Below, one piece after another: positions 8,885 to 17,351 of a DNA stretch of 41,039 nucleotides. Source of the stretch: Deltaproteobacteria bacterium. Its GTDB lineage: Bacteria > Desulfobacterota > DSM-4660 > Desulfatiglandales > HGW-15. Position 1 is the first letter of the stretch; each line of letters opens with the position of its first letter. Location: contig JAFGGA010000010.1 in assembly GCA_016930835.1 (NCBI GenBank), forward strand, positions 1 through 41,039, read 5' to 3'. The translations under genes and the position numbers were made by a program. The notes below the pieces were generated by a model that searched no databases, was not told the DNA's origin, and saw only the letters and a program-made list of their open reading frames with translations.

Positions 8885-9849
8885 CAGGCATACCTCCAGC
8901 AGGACACTGAATGTCCTTCACTCACAAAAAATTCTTCCGGGTAAGCCTGTCGGCATTTATCCATCGCATGGGGACAGCGCGGCGCAAAGTAGCAACCTTG
9001 GGGTAAAGCAAAAAGCTTGGGTGGCTGACCCGGAATGGATGGGAGTCGTTCGATATCACAATCAACCGGAGGAATGCTGGTGACCAAGGCCCTGCTGTAT
9101 GGGTGCAATGTCTCTTTGAAGATCTCGTGAACCGACCCCTTCTCAACGATCTTACCTGCGTACATCACCGCAACCTGGTCACATATTCTAAAAATAAGGG
9201 AGAGATCGTGACTGACATAAAGGAGGGCGACATTATAGGTACTTTGGATATCTCTGATCAGATTAATGTATTGGGCTTGAACACTCACATCCAGGGCCGT
9301 TGTCGGCTCATCGGCAATAATTAAATCAGGATTACATGATATCGAGATTCCACCTACGACCCTCTGGCGCATCCCTCCGCTCAACTGGTGAGGATAACAT
9401 TCCAGTCGTTTCTCTGGATCACCGATACGGACCTTCCTTAGAATCTCTGTTACCCGTTCTTTCAATACCTGTCTTTTCTTTAATCCCAGATGGATCTGAA
9501 TAGGCTCCGTCATCTGTTTTTCAATATTAAATACAGGGTTCAGCGACGTATAAGGGTCTTGGGGTATCATACCGATTCTCTTGCCGCGAATCTTCTCCAG
9601 TTCCCCCTCGCTTTTTTGAACCAGGTCTTCACCATCAAAAAGGATTCGTCCACTGACGATCCTCCCGGCGGGCCAGGGCAGTAATCTCAGGATGGAAAGC
9701 AATGTCATACTTTTTCCACACCCGGATTCCCCCACAAGGCCGAGGGTTTTACCCCTTTCCAGTGAAAAGCTGGTCCCATCCACTGCTTTTACGGTTCCCC
9801 AACGGGTGTAAAGATAGGTATGCAAATCCTCTATTTCAAGAAGCGCCAT
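8884..9849 (-). CDS. ABC importer ATPase, DppD/OppD type (system A)
   Basis: This is the first ATPase of system A. Motifs: Walker A GESGCGKSMTLLSIL, Q-loop MIPQDPYTSLNPVF, signature LSGGMRQRVVGG, Walker B LIIADEPTTALDV and H-loop LLYVSHD. The C-terminal oligopeptide/dipeptide extension with GCYFAPRCPHAMDKC is present. The signature is followed by GGISISCNP where most relatives have AMALxxxP, a small deviation outside the catalytic core. The coding end overlaps the next ATPase by one base and the start lies two bases after the permease stop, so the genes are translationally coupled. The specificity of the system is set by the binding protein, not by this subunit. Confidence 0.93.
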   Translation of the reverse strand: MALLEIEDLHTYLYTRWGTVKAVDGTSFSLERGKTLGLVGESGCGKSMTLLSILRLLPWPAGRIVSGRILFDGEDLVQKSEGELEKIRGKRIGMIPQDPYTSLNPVFNIEKQMTEPIQIHLGLKKRQVLKERVTEILRKVRIGDPEKRLECYPHQLSGGMRQRVVGGISISCNPDLIIADEPTTALDVSVQAQYINLIRDIQSTYNVALLYVSHDLSLIFRICDQVAVMYAGKIVEKGSVHEIFKETLHPYSRALVTSIPPVDCDIERLPSIPGQPPKLFALPQGCYFAPRCPHAMDKCRQAYPEEFFVSEGHSVSCWRYA

Positions 9850-9851
9850 AT

Positions 9852-10739
9852 TTACATCTGCCTTAATTTCGGATCCAACCGGTCCCTTAACCAGTCTCCA
9901 AACATATTAAACGCCAGCACGACCAGGACCACGGCCGTTCCCGGAACTGTGGATAGCCATAATCTGGTTGCAACATAGTCTCTGCCTTCCGAAACCATTC
10001 GGCCCCAGGAAGGAGTGGGGGGCGGAATACCCGCTCCCAAAAAACTGAGCACAGCTTCGGAAAGAATGGCCCAACCGACCATAAGGGTGATAAGCACCAT
10101 AATGGTATTCGCTATGTTGGGTAGGAGGTGCCTGAACATGATACGAAAAGACGAGGCCCCGGCAACCTTTGCCAGCAAAACAAAATCACGTTCCATAATG
10201 CTGACTGCTTCTCCCCTGAGGCTCCTGCAGTAACGCGCCCAGACGATAAAGGCCATGGCGATGATGACATTCCAGAAGGATGGCCCGAAAACAATGGCCA
10301 GGATCATACCTATGAATATAATGGGCAAGGGTTGAAGAGATTCAACCACGCGCATGATCACATTTTCCACCCAACCCCTGAAGTAGGCCGCCATCAGGGC
10401 CGCGGAAACACCGATAAAGGCTCCCAGGGCCAACGCCAGCACGGCGACGGAAAGAGATACCCTGCTCCCGATAATAATTCGGCTCAACATATCACGTCCA
10501 AGCTTGTCCGTCCCCAGGGGATGACTCCAGTCACCTTCTTCATGCCATACCGGCGGTTGCAGCCGATTAATGAGATCACTTTCCTCAGGGTCGTAGGGTG
10601 CGATATACTTGCCGAATAGCGCACATATGATGGTAATGGATATGATTACAGCGGGAATAATTGGCGGGAACCTGGGCACACTCCGGCCCCTGCCGCCTCG
10701 AATGAGATAAGAAAAAATCGCTGTAATAGAACGTATCAA
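9852..10739 (-). CDS. ABC importer permease, DppC type (system A)
   Basis: This inner-membrane permease has the DppC/OppC layout: an N-terminal helix (about 28-49), a conserved periplasmic segment with HPLGTDKLGRDMLSR, and five further helices. The cytoplasmic coupling (EAA) loop is visible as REAVSIMERDFVLLAKVAGAS-like sequence around residues 180-200 and ends in LPNIANT. The start is a TTG at 10739, which has GGAGG eight bases upstream; no ATG in a suitable position has a comparable ribosome site. It follows the DppB-like permease by about 30 bases. It forms the transmembrane heterodimer with that protein. Confidence 0.92.
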   Translation of the reverse strand: MIRSITAIFSYLIRGGRGRSVPRFPPIIPAVIISITIICALFGKYIAPYDPEESDLINRLQPPVWHEEGDWSHPLGTDKLGRDMLSRIIIGSRVSLSVAVLALALGAFIGVSAALMAAYFRGWVENVIMRVVESLQPLPIIFIGMILAIVFGPSFWNVIIAMAFIVWARYCRSLRGEAVSIMERDFVLLAKVAGASSFRIMFRHLLPNIANTIMVLITLMVGWAILSEAVLSFLGAGIPPPTPSWGRMVSEGRDYVATRLWLSTVPGTAVVLVVLAFNMFGDWLRDRLDPKLRQM

Positions 10740-10770
10740 AAATCAATCCTCCAAAATTCTCAGGATTCCA

Positions 10771-11688
10771 TTATCCGAGCCGAATCCTTGGGTCAAGATA
10801 CGAACTCAGGATATCAACCAAGAGATTAATAAAAATGGCGAAAAATACAAAAAGTGTCACACAACCCTGAACAACCGGCAGATCCCGTTCAATGAGCGCC
10901 GAGTACATCAGCCGTCCCAGACCCGGCCATGCAAAAACGGTTTCTACAACAACCGAACCTGTAAGGAACATGGCGATCTGAACACCCGCAAAACCCAGTA
11001 CGGGAAGCAACGCGTTACGAAGGGTGTGTTTCCAGATAAGAGGACGTTTTCGAACCCCTTTCATCCGGGCAAACCGAACAAAATCGCTGTCCAGGGTATC
11101 AATCATGCTTGATCGTAAAAGCCTCACCAGGCCAGCAATCAGCAGTGTCGACATGGTGATGGCTGGAAGGATATAGCTGCTAGGGCCGCTCATGCCACCG
11201 GCGGGAACAAGCCCCAATCTGACCGCGATTAATTCTATAAGTATAATCCCCATCCAGAATCCGGGGACTGACATTCCAAAGACGGCGAATACACCTATGG
11301 ATGATTCGATAAGCGTAAACCTTTTTACGGCCGCAACAACCCCCAGAGGAATAGCGATGATAATACTTAGAACGACCGTAACTGCGGCCAGTTTTATGGT
11401 GTTTATGGAGTGTGTCAGCAGAAGATCACTTACAGGTCGAAGGGATTTGTGCGATTGTCCGAAGCTTCCGGTCGCTATATCTTTAAGATAGAGGAAATAT
11501 TGAATGTATAGAGGTTTATCGAGACCCATGCCCGCGGCGATACGTTTGATGTCTTCAGGTGTGGCGTCGGTTGGAGCAAAGGCCTCCGCTGGATTACCGG
11601 TCATCCTGACCAGGAAAAACATGATGGTTAAAAACACAAACAGTGTAACAAATAACTGCAACAATCTTCGTAAAATAAAAGATCTCAA
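10771..11688 (-). CDS. ABC importer permease, DppB type (system A)
   Basis: This permease begins with the DppB/OppB hallmark (RRLLQLFVTLFVFLTIMFFL, first helix), followed by a periplasmic segment with GLDKPLYIQYFLYLKD and GSFGQS, then five helices. The coupling loop around 205-230 reads DFVRFARMKGVRKRPL-like and is followed by HTLRNALLPV. The C-terminus DPRIRLG is family-typical. The start is a TTG at 11688 with AGGTGAG just upstream. It is separated from the upstream binding-protein gene by 135 bases containing a strong hairpin (11769-11791), which may reduce expression of the membrane subunits relative to the binding protein. Confidence 0.92.
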   Translation of the reverse strand: MRSFILRRLLQLFVTLFVFLTIMFFLVRMTGNPAEAFAPTDATPEDIKRIAAGMGLDKPLYIQYFLYLKDIATGSFGQSHKSLRPVSDLLLTHSINTIKLAAVTVVLSIIIAIPLGVVAAVKRFTLIESSIGVFAVFGMSVPGFWMGIILIELIAVRLGLVPAGGMSGPSSYILPAITMSTLLIAGLVRLLRSSMIDTLDSDFVRFARMKGVRKRPLIWKHTLRNALLPVLGFAGVQIAMFLTGSVVVETVFAWPGLGRLMYSALIERDLPVVQGCVTLFVFFAIFINLLVDILSSYLDPRIRLG

Positions 11689-11768
11689 ATCTCACCTGAC
11701 CCAACAAGTTGATATTTTGTCTTCTGAAATGATGATCTTGCTGATATATAAGCCTGGAGCACACTATT

Positions 11769-11791
11769 GAGGGCCCTGTAACAGGACCCTC
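11769..11791 (-). promoter_or_regulatory. intercistronic hairpin after the binding-protein gene (system A)
   Basis: Arms GAGGGCCCTG and CAGGACCCTC (plus-strand reading) form a 10-bp stem with one wobble or mismatch and a 3-base loop. There is no T run on the minus strand. It lies in the gap between the binding-protein gene and the permease gene. Such hairpins in importer operons commonly stabilise the upstream message or lower read-through. System B has a hairpin in the same relative place. Confidence 0.6.
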
Positions 11792-11823
11792 ATTGACGAT
11801 ATTTACCGCCCTAAACCGATAGA

Positions 11824-13524
11824 CTACTTCTTCCCTTCCCACTCTACGGGATGATATTGATCATCTTCATACTCCGGCGGATAGATGGCCATATCGGCTA
11901 CTCCCACAGCATCAATAAAACCCATATTGATATTCCATTTCGGCAGGACACCCGGACGGGCGGCGAAAATCCTCGGGGTGAAGAGGAAGCCTGAACCCGG
12001 AGCAATCTGGTCGATGGCCCGGTCCATGATTTCAGAATACGTGTTCCAGTATTCATCCCAATTTTTGGCAGCGATCAACTTATCGGTCAGATCATCCATG
12101 CAACGAAGGCTTTCCAGGTCTTTTTGAGGAATGTTCGGATTCACCTGCACCTTGGGCGGGATCTGTATAAGGTGATGCCTGCCACCTTTTTCCGGTGAAG
12201 TGGCATATAGGGTCGGGTAGTAAACCAGGTACTTTCTACCATTCTTGAGATAGATGCCGGAACCGAGTTTTGCATCCTGCCATTTTGGACGGATCGTCTT
12301 ATAGTCCTCTAATTGGATATCCACATTTAACCCGGCTTTTCTGAGCATGGCGGCGAGGGCCTCCACATGTTGTGACTTTATCTCCCCCCTGATCACGGCA
12401 AAGAACTTTAATCGGTAATCCTTGGGAACTTCCCTGGCGATGATTTTTTTGGCGGCCTCCAGATCATACGGAATGGGCTTCCGGGTCACCATGTCTCTGG
12501 GATCAACAACCTGTGCGAGATTGCCACCGTCATTGATATAATCTCCTGCACCGTAAAAAAATGCCTTGTTAAATGCCTCCTTGTCAATGGCCATCATAAT
12601 GGCCCTGCGGACCTCTTTATTGGCCAGAACAGGATCCTTGTAAGGCTCGGTAAAAAAGATGGTCAATAAGGTGCCGGTGGGTTTTTTGATTATCTGAAGT
12701 TTGGCCTTTTCCAGTTCCGGAAGTCTCTCAAAGCTGAATTCCGCGACATCAAGTTCGCCCGTTTTGAGCATGGCCAGTCGGGTGGACTCTTCAGGTATAG
12801 CCATGTACTGCACCTCTTGATATACCGGTTGACGAAAGGGGTGTTGGGGCCAGGCCTCAAACCTGATTAATGAGCCTTCAACATGTTCGACTATCTTATA
12901 GGGACCTGATCCCATAGATCCGTCCACCAAGGCCTTTGGGCCGTTTTTTTCGATATAGTGTTTGGGGACCATCCGCCCAAATTCACCAAGGCCACTCAGA
13001 ATGTCGGCAAAGCGGAAATTAGGAGTGGCAAGATGAAAGCGGACCGTGTAGTCATCGATAACCTCGATCCTTTTGTCCACTTCCTTATCAGCATTTTTGC
13101 CCCCCATCAATTCCGTAATCAACTCGACCCGGCCTGCCCGGGCGCCAGGCTGCCAATTTCTGGGTATGGAGAACTTAACATCATGAGCGGTTATGGGTGT
13201 CCCATCCCACCATTTTGCATCTTTCCGCAGATGGAAGGTCCAGACCGTATTATCATCGCTTGCCTCCCATTTGTAGGCTATACCCGTCCTCGGGTCTATT
13301 TCGGAGCGGTTCGTATTTACCCCTACTAGATCCATATAGACCATGTACTGGTAGGAAGCTACCCCTGAATGGTATATAGGGTCAAATACTTCTGCGTCAA
13401 AACTGGGTACAGCGAATTTCAAGATCCCTTTTGGCTCTGCAGCTCCAACTATCCCACCTGATGTTGCAAGAACAAAAAAACTCGTCAAAACCAGAACCAG
13501 ATTTTTAATGAATGATACTTTCAT
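11824..13524 (-). CDS. periplasmic solute-binding protein, SBP_bac_5 family (system A)
   Basis: This is the extracytoplasmic receptor of importer A (566 residues). It has a cleavable signal peptide (residues 1-29, ending GGIVGAA before EPKG) without a lipobox, so it is soluble in the periplasm of a Gram-negative cell. Family features: a WTFHLRKDAKWWDGTPITAHDVKFS block near 90-115, a GSGPYKIVE block near 205, and LANKEVRRAIMMAIDKEAF near 300. SBP_bac_5 proteins bind peptides, nickel complexes, opines or other small organics; the ligand cannot be read from this sequence. GGAGG sits close before the ATG. It is the first importer A gene and follows the amidohydrolase gene. Confidence 0.92.
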   Translation of the reverse strand: MKVSFIKNLVLVLTSFFVLATSGGIVGAAEPKGILKFAVPSFDAEVFDPIYHSGVASYQYMVYMDLVGVNTNRSEIDPRTGIAYKWEASDDNTVWTFHLRKDAKWWDGTPITAHDVKFSIPRNWQPGARAGRVELITELMGGKNADKEVDKRIEVIDDYTVRFHLATPNFRFADILSGLGEFGRMVPKHYIEKNGPKALVDGSMGSGPYKIVEHVEGSLIRFEAWPQHPFRQPVYQEVQYMAIPEESTRLAMLKTGELDVAEFSFERLPELEKAKLQIIKKPTGTLLTIFFTEPYKDPVLANKEVRRAIMMAIDKEAFNKAFFYGAGDYINDGGNLAQVVDPRDMVTRKPIPYDLEAAKKIIAREVPKDYRLKFFAVIRGEIKSQHVEALAAMLRKAGLNVDIQLEDYKTIRPKWQDAKLGSGIYLKNGRKYLVYYPTLYATSPEKGGRHHLIQIPPKVQVNPNIPQKDLESLRCMDDLTDKLIAAKNWDEYWNTYSEIMDRAIDQIAPGSGFLFTPRIFAARPGVLPKWNINMGFIDAVGVADMAIYPPEYEDDQYHPVEWEGKK

Positions 13525-13608
13525 GTCCTCCTCCTTCCTAATGGTTAATGTTACCGGTCTTTGCCATCACTTTTTGGTTTATGGTTGATGTTTAAGAAGG
13601 TATCTTAT

Positions 13609-14625
13609 TTAAATAGGTAAATGCATAAGACGCTTAGCATTGTTCCTAAATATATTCTCCTTTTCCATTTCGCTGATATCCATATTATCTATAGCTCTGA
13701 TGGTTTTTTTATAACTTCCATAGCCGAGCTGACGGTCACCAAGAGGCATATCCGCTCCAAAGAGCAGGTGCTCGGATCCCCAAAAAGCATAAGCGCACAT
13801 CAGCGCCGGTGTATTACCATGGATAGCCGTATCAGCATAAAACATCTTATAATAATCAATGGGCGCCTTTGTTAATCCTTTTTTATAAGGATACCTCCTA
13901 TTCCCCATTTCATATTTATCATGATGCTGGATGATCCTTTGCTCATAGTAAGGAATCATGCCACCACAATGATGTGTAATGATTTTCAGTTTTGGGTATT
14001 TTTCAAGCACCCCGCCAAACACCAACCGGGTCATAGCCACGGTCGTTTCATAGGGCCATCCGAATACACTGTAAATGTTGTACTTTGAGTCCTTTTCCGT
14101 GAAATAGTCCGAAAAACCAGATGAACGTTGGGGGTGAATATAAACAGGAAGGTCAAATGCCGACATCTTTTCAAAAAGCGGCAGAAATTCCGGAGAATCA
14201 AGAGCTTTTCCGTTTATATTACTGTACACCAGCACCCCCCTGCATCTCAATTCATTGACGGCCCTGTCCGCTTCGTTCAGAGCGGCATCCATATTATTCA
14301 TAGGGAGGCAAGCAACGAAGGCAACAAATTTTTCAGGATATTTAAAAACTATTTCCGCCATCTCGTCATTTGCCAGTTTAGCTAGCTCAGCCGCCTTTCC
14401 CGGGTCTGTTACCTCTTCGATAGCTGGCTCCGCCAGTGTAAGCACCTGTACTAAACCCTCAAACTTGTCCATGATCCGGAACCTATGTTCGAGATCATAT
14501 AAAGGAAGGCTAGGAGGGATTTTCTTGGCGCACTTTTCCGTTGCTGTTTTATTAAAGGCCTCCATATATTTCAAAGGAATAATATGGGCATAGGCATCTA
14601 TTTTTGTATCATCGCGATCATTCAT
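13609..14625 (-). CDS. amidohydrolase-2 family protein (ACMSD-like TIM barrel), first metal His replaced
   Basis: This 338-residue protein belongs to the amidohydrolase-2 group (ACMSD, gamma-resorcylate decarboxylase, 4-oxalomesaconate-type hydrolases). Recognisable points are the start strand IDAYAHIIP, YIHPQRSSGF near 175, LKIITHHCGGMIPYYEQRI near 220-240, and FGADMPLGD near 295, which carries the usual catalytic Asp. In relatives the first motif is H-x-H; here it is Y12-A-H14, so one metal ligand is missing. The protein may bind metal weakly, use a different ligand set, or work without metal. An AGGGAAA ribosome site precedes the ATG. It stands between the activator gene and importer A and is probably co-transcribed with both. 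Confidence 0.85.
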   Translation of the reverse strand: MNDRDDTKIDAYAHIIPLKYMEAFNKTATEKCAKKIPPSLPLYDLEHRFRIMDKFEGLVQVLTLAEPAIEEVTDPGKAAELAKLANDEMAEIVFKYPEKFVAFVACLPMNNMDAALNEADRAVNELRCRGVLVYSNINGKALDSPEFLPLFEKMSAFDLPVYIHPQRSSGFSDYFTEKDSKYNIYSVFGWPYETTVAMTRLVFGGVLEKYPKLKIITHHCGGMIPYYEQRIIQHHDKYEMGNRRYPYKKGLTKAPIDYYKMFYADTAIHGNTPALMCAYAFWGSEHLLFGADMPLGDRQLGYGSYKKTIRAIDNMDISEMEKENIFRNNAKRLMHLPI

Positions 14626-14793
14626 CGTTATTTCCCTTTCCTAAAGTATTGGGTTGATAATGACGATATTTTATCTGTTTGCAGGACCGTTCCATGCTCT
14701 CGCCATGAGATCAGTCCGCTTTTTATGAGTGATACGTTTCTAAAAGTTGTAATGCTTTTTGATATCAATTATTAAAGAGCGAGGAGTCAATGA

Positions 14794-15630
14794 TTAGTTC
14801 GCTTCATAAACCTTTGAACTTGTATAATGGACGCTTTGATCGTTCCCTTTCGATGCAAGGTAACGTTCCATCGCAATGATAGCCGCTCCCAGTGCCCCAA
14901 TGATTTGAGGGTCTGCCGGAATAAATATCTTTGTAGATAACTCTTTTTCGAGTGCTTTTACCACACCGATATTTTTTGCGACACCGCCGGTCATGGTTAC
15001 TTTCTCTTTTATCCCCACGTGTTGAACCATCACGCTCACCCTCCTGGCGATGGCCTGATGAATCCCATTTAAGATATCGCGGCTGTCGTGACCGGATGCA
15101 ACCGCGGAGACCACCTCTGATTCCGCGAATACCGTGCACATGCTACTGATCTCAACCTTTTTTTGGGATTGCAGGGATAATTCCCCCATTTTGTCCAGAT
15201 CGGTTTCAAGCGCCTTTGCCATAACCTCAAGAAACCGGCCGCTGCCGGCGGCGCATTTATCATTCATGGTGAAATTGACGGGTCTGCCCATATCGTTAAC
15301 GGAAATGACCTTGCTGTCCTGCCCCCCGATATCGATGATCGTCCTTGTTTCGGGAAATAGGTGATGGGCGCCCCTCGCATGACAGGTTATCTCCGTCACT
15401 TCTCCATCTGCGAATGGAATATTTTTTCTCCCATAACCGGTCCCGATGATGGATGCGATATCATCGCGATTCAAGGATGCCTTTTCCAATGCGTTTTGAA
15501 ATGATTCTTTCCCGGCCCTTTCACTTACCGCCCCCGTGGGAAAAATACTGCGGCCGATAATCCTAAACTCATCGTCAATGATTACTGTCTTTGCGGTCAA
15601 GGACCCGATATCAATACCTGCGAAGAACAT
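14794..15630 (-). CDS. hgdC: 2-hydroxyacyl-CoA dehydratase activator (HgdC-like ASKHA ATPase)
   Basis: This 278-residue protein is the ATP-driven electron donor (archerase) of the dehydratase. It shows the ASKHA phosphate-binding strands (FAGIDIGSLTAKTVIID and DIGGQDSKVI), GTGYGR, the helix after NDKCAAGSGRFLE, SSMCTVFAESEVV and TGGVAKN. Two cysteines, C126 and C165, match the pair (one per subunit pair) that hold a single [4Fe-4S] cluster between the two halves of the homodimer. It is the first gene of its transcription unit, 453 bp downstream of an operator-like palindrome, and about 8 kb upstream of the dehydratase subunits on the same strand. A BcrD-type reductase subunit is the alternative, but its BcrA partner is absent. 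Confidence 0.92.
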   Translation of the reverse strand: MFFAGIDIGSLTAKTVIIDDEFRIIGRSIFPTGAVSERAGKESFQNALEKASLNRDDIASIIGTGYGRKNIPFADGEVTEITCHARGAHHLFPETRTIIDIGGQDSKVISVNDMGRPVNFTMNDKCAAGSGRFLEVMAKALETDLDKMGELSLQSQKKVEISSMCTVFAESEVVSAVASGHDSRDILNGIHQAIARRVSVMVQHVGIKEKVTMTGGVAKNIGVVKALEKELSTKIFIPADPQIIGALGAAIIAMERYLASKGNDQSVHYTSSKVYEAN

Positions 15631-15784
15631 TTCTCAGAAAGGACCTCCTTAATAGTCTATTCGGTTGACCAAAAACAAAAATCTCTATCTGTGTGAGAGA
15701 TGTTGCCCGAAGTCAACTTAATGAATTGCACCAAATAATTAACGGTCTCAAAATAGTATTCACGGTTCGTCGTGCTGAAAAGCC

Positions 15785-16005
15785 ATTGGATTCCGGCCTC
15801 CGCCTGTCTGCGTGCGGACACGCACAGGCAGGCCGGAATGACGAAGGTGTGGACAATGATGAGACAGTTAATATAATAGTCTTATCATGGAATAAACATC
15901 ATGTTTGCCTGAAAGCTTCTATTTTCTGGACCCCGGCCTTCGCCGGGAGACAGGTAATAAATATAGTGCTTTGTCATTCCGGACTTGATCCGGAATCCAG
16001 GGATT
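15785..16005. repeat. cluster of palindromic repeats in a long leader
   Basis: Three units of the CCGGAATCC/GGATTCCGG family lie here: TGGATTCCGGCCTCCGCCTG to GGCCGGAATGACG (about 15787-15842), ACCCCGGCCTTCGCCGG (about 15931-15947), and TCATTCCGGACTTGATCCGG (about 15975-15994). They lie between the regulatory palindrome at 16083 and the activator gene, so they would be transcribed into the 5' leader of that unit. The spacer 15631-16082 has no credible gene. Confidence 0.75.
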
Positions 16006-16082
16006 TTATGTTTATTCTATTTTGAAACCCTTCATATCTATTTTAGACACCACTGATAAATGATGTTTTTGTGAAGAATTTC

Positions 16083-16141
16083 ATGATATGCAACTAAGTT
16101 GCATATCATAACAACTAACATCGGAACCTTTATTGTGTCAA
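16083..16141 (-). promoter_or_regulatory. operator-like palindrome with upstream CTTGACAC box (second catabolic unit)
   Basis: A perfect palindrome has 12-bp arms ATGATATGCAAC (16083-16094) and GTTGCATATCAT (16098-16109) around TAA. On the minus strand a CTTGACAC box (TTGACA at 16141-16136) lies exactly 33 bp upstream of the palindrome core. The same core (GCAAC-N3-GTTGCATA) and the same 33-bp distance to CTTGACAC occur at 26328-26379, before the first catabolic unit. TTGACA could be a -35 box with a weak -10 about 17 bp on, which would put the palindrome over the start point. The conserved pair points to a shared regulator, plausibly the IclR-family protein encoded at 26.9 kb. Confidence 0.75.
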
Positions 16142-16185
16142 GTGAAATCATCATCCATTTTGATGAACTCAACCTGCCGTTTTCC

Positions 16186-17316
16186 TCACTCAAGTGGAAT
16201 GATGACTTCATCATCATTCCAAACAAACTGAGCGTCCAGTTCAGCTTCCCGGGTGATCTTCTTCACGTAGTCGAAGACCTGATGACCTTTCTCATCATTT
16301 TTAAGGATCTCCGGTTGGGCTTTGGTGTTCACGAGGCAAGGCAGGTAACCGACCTTCATAATTTTTCCGGATTCAATTCTACATTTGGCGATAATGGTCC
16401 ATTTCGCTTCAGGATGAAATGGATAGCACGCGGGATATTCAGGATCGGGTTCAAAGCCAAAAACCTCTTTTCTCCTTTTGGCCCATTGTTTGGAATCCTT
16501 AGTGGAATCAGCTGTAAGGTGCCTTACGACCGTCACAAAATTACCCAAACCATGGAAAATAACCTTTCCATGATAAACTTCAATGCCTTTTAAGATATGT
16601 GCATGGTGCCCCAGAATCAAATCCGCCCCTGCGTCGATTGCAGCATGAGAAATATCTTTTTCATATTTCGCCAGCTTGACAGGGGTGTGGCCGATCCCTT
16701 TATGCAATGAGACGATCAAAACATCACAATCAACCCTGAGGTCTCGGATATCTCGCAGCATGGCTTCGAGACTGCTTGGTTCCGGGAAAGTATAAATACT
16801 CGGTATACCGCCCGGCGTAGGGTGATCCAACCTGTAATGGGTGATAATGTCCACATAAGCGCATCCGGCTTTGTCCTTTGTGGCCCATGTTCTTTCCGGC
16901 CCAACGCAATTATAATCCAAAAACCCTATTCGGGTTCCATTCCTCTCAATAAGAGCTGGCTTTCTGGCCTCATCGATATTCATCCCGGCTCCCACCGTGG
17001 CAATGCCCTGGTGTCTGAGGCCATGAATCGTATCTTCAATGCCCGGTGGGCCCGAATCCCAAATGTGGTTGCCGGCAAGGGTCGCGACGGTCAAGCCCGC
17101 GAAACCGAATGAGGAGATATTTTCAGGATCACACGGTGGTGATGAGACACCTGTTGATGTGACAAATCCCCTTGACGTAAAAACATGTTCCACTTGCCCC
17201 ACGAAAATATCAGCATCTCGAAGTGTTGGGGCGGTCAATTCAAAAAAGGTTTGAGCATCGGGCAGGCCAAGGGACATGTCCCCAACACCCAAAAGCGTGA
17301 GTGTCTTATCCATCAT
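16186..17316 (-). CDS. CapA-like (PGA_cap) metallophosphatase-fold protein 1
   Basis: This 376-residue protein belongs to the CapA/poly-gamma-glutamate synthesis family, which has a calcineurin-like metallophosphatase fold. Visible motifs: GVGDMSLG near residue 10 (metal-binding Asp), AGNHIWDSG with the family NH pair near 80, FLDYN near 127, VSLHKG near 200, and GADLILGHHAHILKGIEVYHGKVIFHGLGNF near 230-262, quoted here in part. There is no signal peptide or anchor, so unlike capsule CapA it should be cytoplasmic. It is the second of two tandem paralogues (35-bp gap) at the end of the first catabolic unit. Function in the pathway is unknown; a hydrolase for a gamma-linked amide or phosphoester is possible but not shown. 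Confidence 0.85.
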   Translation of the reverse strand: MMDKTLTLLGVGDMSLGLPDAQTFFELTAPTLRDADIFVGQVEHVFTSRGFVTSTGVSSPPCDPENISSFGFAGLTVATLAGNHIWDSGPPGIEDTIHGLRHQGIATVGAGMNIDEARKPALIERNGTRIGFLDYNCVGPERTWATKDKAGCAYVDIITHYRLDHPTPGGIPSIYTFPEPSSLEAMLRDIRDLRVDCDVLIVSLHKGIGHTPVKLAKYEKDISHAAIDAGADLILGHHAHILKGIEVYHGKVIFHGLGNFVTVVRHLTADSTKDSKQWAKRRKEVFGFEPDPEYPACYPFHPEAKWTIIAKCRIESGKIMKVGYLPCLVNTKAQPEILKNDEKGHQVFDYVKKITREAELDAQFVWNDDEVIIPLE

Positions 17317-17351
17317 CGTTTCATCCCCATATTTTTATCCATATCAAATGT

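Noticed and set aside
15693-16025. Plus-strand frame of 110 codons in the activator leader
   Set aside because: Most of it is translated palindromic repeat sequence.
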